Origin: Acidobacteria bacterium UBA6911
GTDB lineage: Bacteria; Acidobacteriota; UBA6911
Assembly (NCBI GenBank): GCA_002451015.1
Contig: DKBB01000353.1
Location: 1-8,948, forward strand
Length of the DNA: 8,948 bases
Direction: 5' to 3'
This document shows positions 6,282-8,948 of the stretch, piece by piece. The number at the start of each line of letters is the position of its first letter. Position 1 is the stretch's first letter. The notes beneath the pieces were generated by a model that saw nothing but the letters and a program-made list of their open reading frames with translations, ran no database searches and had not been told where the DNA came from. Position numbers and translations under genes: made by a program.

Positions 6282-6644
6282 ATGGGCGATGATTTGAAAG
6301 TTAAAAAGATTAATCCAATACCGTACAAATTCCCATCCAACAGCGGCGTGGATCCTCAAACACAGAAAAAACAACAGAATAATCCCTCGAACCAAGCCAA
6401 ATACCACTTTGAAGTCCTGGCCAAGGCCGCTGAGGAATCGCATGTAATACTGTTGAAGGAAAAATCACCTTACCGGTTCTGCGTGTATCAGGAGGGAGAA
6501 GATGTCTTCATAGATGTGGTGATCCTAGATAAAGAAGGCGAGATCAAGGATATTAAAAAAAAGAAGATTACCCATGACGAGTTTACAACTTGGCTCACCC
6601 ATATCCACGATGGGCGGGGATTACTTGTTGATGAAAACTCCTGA
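6282..6644 (+). CDS. Small FlaG-like cytoplasmic protein, function unknown
   Basis: A 120-residue protein, no signal peptide or membrane helix. The N-terminal 40 residues (MGDDLKVKKINPIPYKF, then Gln/Asn/Lys-rich) look disordered. The C-terminal part has a helix (HFEVLAKAAEESH), a strand-turn-strand unit (YRFCVYQEGEDVFIDVVILD, then KEGEIKDIKK) and a helix (THDEFTTWLTHIH). This strand/'DKEGEI'/'I..EEF' order recalls the FlaG/YvyC flagellar family, but the similarity is weak and no flagellar genes adjoin. The start is uncertain: the ATG at 6282 has GGGAG 5 nt upstream and gives a natural N-terminus; in-frame ATG 6234 and TTG 6219 would add 16 or 21 residues. It is 17 bases upstream of the DUF2007 relic on the same strand. 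Confidence 0.65.
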   Translation: MGDDLKVKKINPIPYKFPSNSGVDPQTQKKQQNNPSNQAKYHFEVLAKAAEESHVILLKEKSPYRFCVYQEGEDVFIDVVILDKEGEIKDIKKKKITHDEFTTWLTHIHDGRGLLVDENS

Positions 6645-6661
6645 TATGTGTGGGGAAAAAG

Positions 6662-6957
6662 GTGAAATCCAGTTTTACATATTTTCCTCTAGCAACAAAC
6701 AAGACTGAAAACCCCGATTTGACGACTATAAGGAAATTCAGAGATCTTCCGGATGCACTTCTAGCCAAGGGCTTACCCGAATCTGCTGGTATGTGTGGTT
6801 TCTAACAGCTTACAACATAGTGAGTATGAAATGGTTTCTTTCAAATGTTACAGGTAATAGGAATCTTCAGGTCAAAAGGAATGATGCTGAGGCGGCTACA
6901 GAAATCCTTGATCGGTCCACCCTGGCTGAAAATGAGTATGAAGTTGCGGAAATATAG
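6662..6957 (+). pseudogene. Frameshifted DUF2007 (putative signal-transducing protein) gene
   Basis: Two adjacent frames together encode a DUF2007-type domain. Frame one (from about 6719) reads LTTIRKFRDLPDALLAKG then LPESAGMC, and stops at 6803. Frame two, shifted by one base, reads FLTAYNIVSMKWFLSN then VTGNRNLQVKRNDAEAATEIL and ends at TAG 6955-6957. Joined with one base missing after TGT at 6796, they give the family order: TxRxFxDLPxALLAKG, ESAGxxxFLxxxNIV, WFLSN, LQVxxxDAxxAxEIL. Small DUF2007 proteins are about 70-90 residues and of unknown, possibly signalling, role. No ATG opens frame one; TTG 6719 or GTG 6662 are the only candidates. It is a decayed gene or a sequence error. The 5' boundary is approximate. 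Confidence 0.7.
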
Positions 6958-6981
6958 ATATGAGTTTCATGGGACTTTTTT

Positions 6982-8430
6982 CTATTCTTTCAAGTACTTC
7001 ACGACATTCTCTCCTGCTACACGGCCTGAGATGACAGCGAATGCAGAAGCAATGCCGGAGGTATCCCGCATGCTGTAGCTTTCTGCATGGAGTCCTCCTG
7101 CATCGAGCCCTACGGCGTAGAGACCGGGAATCGGGGAGTCGAACTCGTCGACCGCCTCGGTCCTGTAATTTATTTTGACCCCTCCCATCGTTCCCAGGAA
7201 GCAGGTGCGTGCTTTAGCCGCATAGAATCGGGGCCCGTTGAGCGGCAGGAGATACTCCGGGTTCTTCGCAAATTCCTCGTCGTATTTTTTCGCACATAAC
7301 ACGTTGTATCGATCGACCGTGGTCCTAAGCACCCGGGGATCCACTTCCATCTTTTGGGCAAGTCCCTCGATGGAGTCTGCGCCGAAGAACTCCTTCGAGT
7401 TGAGGGAGAGGAAGTGCTCCAATTGTTCATCCAGATCATGGAGTTTACTGCCGGGGTGCACGACCGTTCCCATGCCCCGGAAGACCCCCTTTTCGATAAA
7501 GTGCTTTTTGATCGTGTCGTCAAAGAGGCAGAAGGTGTATCCCTGTTTGTAACGGCTGTTCACGTTGCCTAAAGATGTGTCGTAATAGGCGATACCTTCG
7601 TCGCAGAACCTTTCCCCTTTAGGATCCACCCACAACACCGGCTGGATGGCCGCCCCTTCCACGGTGTTCATGAAGGGGAACTCCGGACCAAAAGGCGCCA
7701 CACGGATCAGGTGGAGGACACCCATGCCTTCCGCGGCGGCACCCATCTCCCAGGCCATGCGGATGCCGTCTCCCATCTTGCCGACGTTTCCCATAGGCGT
7801 CACTGTCCGGCCCAGGTCCAGGCCGGTATACTTGCGTATCCATTCGGCGTTGTTCGCATAGCCTCCACTGGCAATCACCACAGCCCTGCAGGCTACTTCA
7901 GTGTCCTTTCCGTCGCACTCGACGACAATCCCCGATGGTCCCCTCTTTCCCTTCAGTATCTGCTTAACCGGAGAGGAAACTCTGACGGCCACTCCCCGCT
8001 CCTTCGCCTTGAGTGCCATGGCCTTGACCACCGCCTGGCCCCTGCCCTTGACTATATGATAGGTCCGGGGCGCATCGGGCATATTGATTGTCACCTCAAG
8101 AAACTCTACGCCCAGGGCCTGGAGCCAGTCGATGGTTTCGGCGGATCTGTTGATGAGTGACCGGACCAGGCGTGCATTGACGCGCCAGTGATTGTATTCC
8201 ATGAAGTTCTTGAAGGCCTGGTCGCGGGAGTAGGCAATGTACTTCTCCCTTTGCATAGCGCTTCCAACAGCGAAGATGCCTTCGAAGAAGTTCGAGGTCC
8301 CCCCAATGGACGGCTGCTTTTCGAAAACGGCTACCCGCGCACCCCCTTGTGCTGCCTCAAGCGCTGCGGTAAGACCTGATACACCCGAACCCACGACGGC
8401 GATATCCGCTTCCATGGGCATTTCACTCAT
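6982..8430 (-). CDS. FAD-dependent oxidoreductase, fumarate reductase/ketosteroid dehydrogenase-like
   Basis: A 482-residue flavoprotein of the FAD_binding_2 family (fumarate reductase flavoprotein, urocanate reductase, 3-ketosteroid 1-dehydrogenase). It has the N-terminal Rossmann motif AVVGSGVSG (residues 11-19, GxGxxG), the ribose-binding acidic end VFEK (Glu37), GGTSN (43-47), a middle capping region with GERFCDE, and the C-terminal FAD contact TMGGVKI (414-420) then GLYAVG (436-441) and SGRVAGEN (468-475). It lacks a heme or FMN domain and a signal peptide, so it is a soluble cytoplasmic enzyme using an unknown electron partner. It should desaturate or reduce a C-C bond next to a carbonyl or carboxyl. 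Start ATG 8430 has GGAGG 5 nt upstream and overlaps the SDR stop (ATGAGTGA). Substrate unknown. Confidence 0.9.
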   Translation of the reverse strand: MSEMPMEADIAVVGSGVSGLTAALEAAQGGARVAVFEKQPSIGGTSNFFEGIFAVGSAMQREKYIAYSRDQAFKNFMEYNHWRVNARLVRSLINRSAETIDWLQALGVEFLEVTINMPDAPRTYHIVKGRGQAVVKAMALKAKERGVAVRVSSPVKQILKGKRGPSGIVVECDGKDTEVACRAVVIASGGYANNAEWIRKYTGLDLGRTVTPMGNVGKMGDGIRMAWEMGAAAEGMGVLHLIRVAPFGPEFPFMNTVEGAAIQPVLWVDPKGERFCDEGIAYYDTSLGNVNSRYKQGYTFCLFDDTIKKHFIEKGVFRGMGTVVHPGSKLHDLDEQLEHFLSLNSKEFFGADSIEGLAQKMEVDPRVLRTTVDRYNVLCAKKYDEEFAKNPEYLLPLNGPRFYAAKARTCFLGTMGGVKINYRTEAVDEFDSPIPGLYAVGLDAGGLHAESYSMRDTSGIASAFAVISGRVAGENVVKYLKE

Positions 8431-8948
8431 GAGTGCCTCCGGGGCGTTGCTTCATACTCCGCACAATGCTGCTGATCACGGCGCCCGACACATCAACGAT
8501 TGCCGCTCCTCCATCTACCGGGATGACTGTCCCGGAGAGAAATGACGAATCGTCACTCGCAAGAAACGCACAGATGCCTGTCATCTCGTCGGGAAGCGCC
8601 ACGCGGGGCAGAGGAACATCCTTCATGAAGCGGGTAAAGATGTCTTCCACGTTTGTTCCGACTATTTTTGCGAACGCCTCCATGTTTTCCGTGAACATGT
8701 CCGTTTTCGTGGCTCCCGGGCATACAACATTGCATCGAACGTTGTAGCGGCCATAGTCCAGCGCCGCCTGCTGGGTCAGGTTGATGAGGCCTCCTTTTGT
8801 TGCGCAAAAACCGGGATTCTCGGGGATGCACCTCAATCCCGCCAGGGAGGAGATATTCACCACGGAGCCGCCCCCTGCCTTTATCATCTGGGGGATACAT
8901 GTCTTCATCAAGAGGAACGGACCGGTGAGATTGACTTCGAGCATCCTT
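8423..8948 (-). CDS. SDR-family dehydrogenase, 5' end cut by the window edge
   Basis: The C-terminal 174 or so residues of a short-chain dehydrogenase/reductase; the NAD(P)-binding TGxxxGxG start is beyond the window. Numbering from Met at 8944: VNLTG (Asn5, the structural/catalytic Asn), NISSLAG (catalytic Ser33), then FCATKGG at 46-52, PGATKTDM (76-83) and the family's closing SFLSGTVIPVDGG (134-146). The catalytic Tyr of YxxxK should sit 13 residues after the Ser; here that residue is Phe46 (codon TTT, 8807-8809), while Lys50 is kept. After VDGG there is an unusual tail of about 25 residues (AAIVDVSGAVISSIVRSM, then KQRPGGTHE). It overlaps the flavoprotein start by 8 bp, indicating translational coupling. 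Active oxidoreductase is therefore uncertain. Confidence 0.92.
   Translation of the reverse strand, partial: RMLEVNLTGPFLLMKTCIPQMIKAGGGSVVNISSLAGLRCIPENPGFCATKGGLINLTQQAALDYGRYNVRCNVVCPGATKTDMFTENMEAFAKIVGTNVEDIFTRFMKDVPLPRVALPDEMTGICAFLASDDSSFLSGTVIPVDGGAAIVDVSGAVISSIVRSMKQRPGGTHE

Noticed and set aside
7711..8160. A 149-codon plus-strand frame
   Set aside because: It is antisense to the flavoprotein gene in a G+C-rich stretch, where long shadow frames are expected.

Overview
This window looks like chromosomal DNA of an environmental, probably Gram-negative bacterium. The protein set fits that: an exported TlpA/ResA-type thioredoxin, an exported PQQ-type beta-propeller with the 'WPGFRGPSGQG' start, a dodecin, a DUF2892 membrane protein, a DUF8021 (double NTF2-like) exported protein, and a flavoprotein/SDR catabolic pair. 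Acidobacteriota or Desulfobacterota are reasonable guesses, but no marker gene here settles the taxonomy. No rRNA, tRNA, CRISPR array, integrase or transposase was recognised.

Layout, left to right. At 183-761 (+) is a membrane-anchored or exported TlpA-like thioredoxin. At 985-1776 (-) is a class I SAM methyltransferase, convergent with it. At 2108-2299 (-) is a 63-residue DUF2892 membrane protein with the best promoter in the window. At 2515-2727 (-) is a dodecin. At 3074-4282 (-) is the beta-propeller protein. At 4396-4818 (-) is a doubtful ORF. At 4944-5828 (+) is the DUF8021 protein. At 6282-6644 (+) is a small FlaG-like protein, followed closely by a frameshifted DUF2007 relic (about 6662-6957, +). 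At 6982-8948 (-) are an FAD-dependent oxidoreductase and the C-terminal part of an SDR dehydrogenase, overlapping by 8 bp and clearly one operon that begins outside the window.

Most genes look like single transcription units separated by AT-richer spacers that are unusually rich in perfect inverted repeats. The palindromes upstream of the DUF2892 and beta-propeller genes overlap candidate promoter boxes and look like operators. Others lie behind genes and look like terminators or 3' RNA hairpins. The only strongly coupled genes are the SDR and the flavoprotein, which probably act in sequence on one small molecule (alcohol/ketone chemistry followed or preceded by C-C desaturation or reduction). 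The SDR has Phe where the catalytic Tyr should be. I see no clear new multi-gene system. The points most worth a second look are the Tyr-to-Phe SDR, the frameshifted DUF2007 gene, and the palindromic promoter regions.
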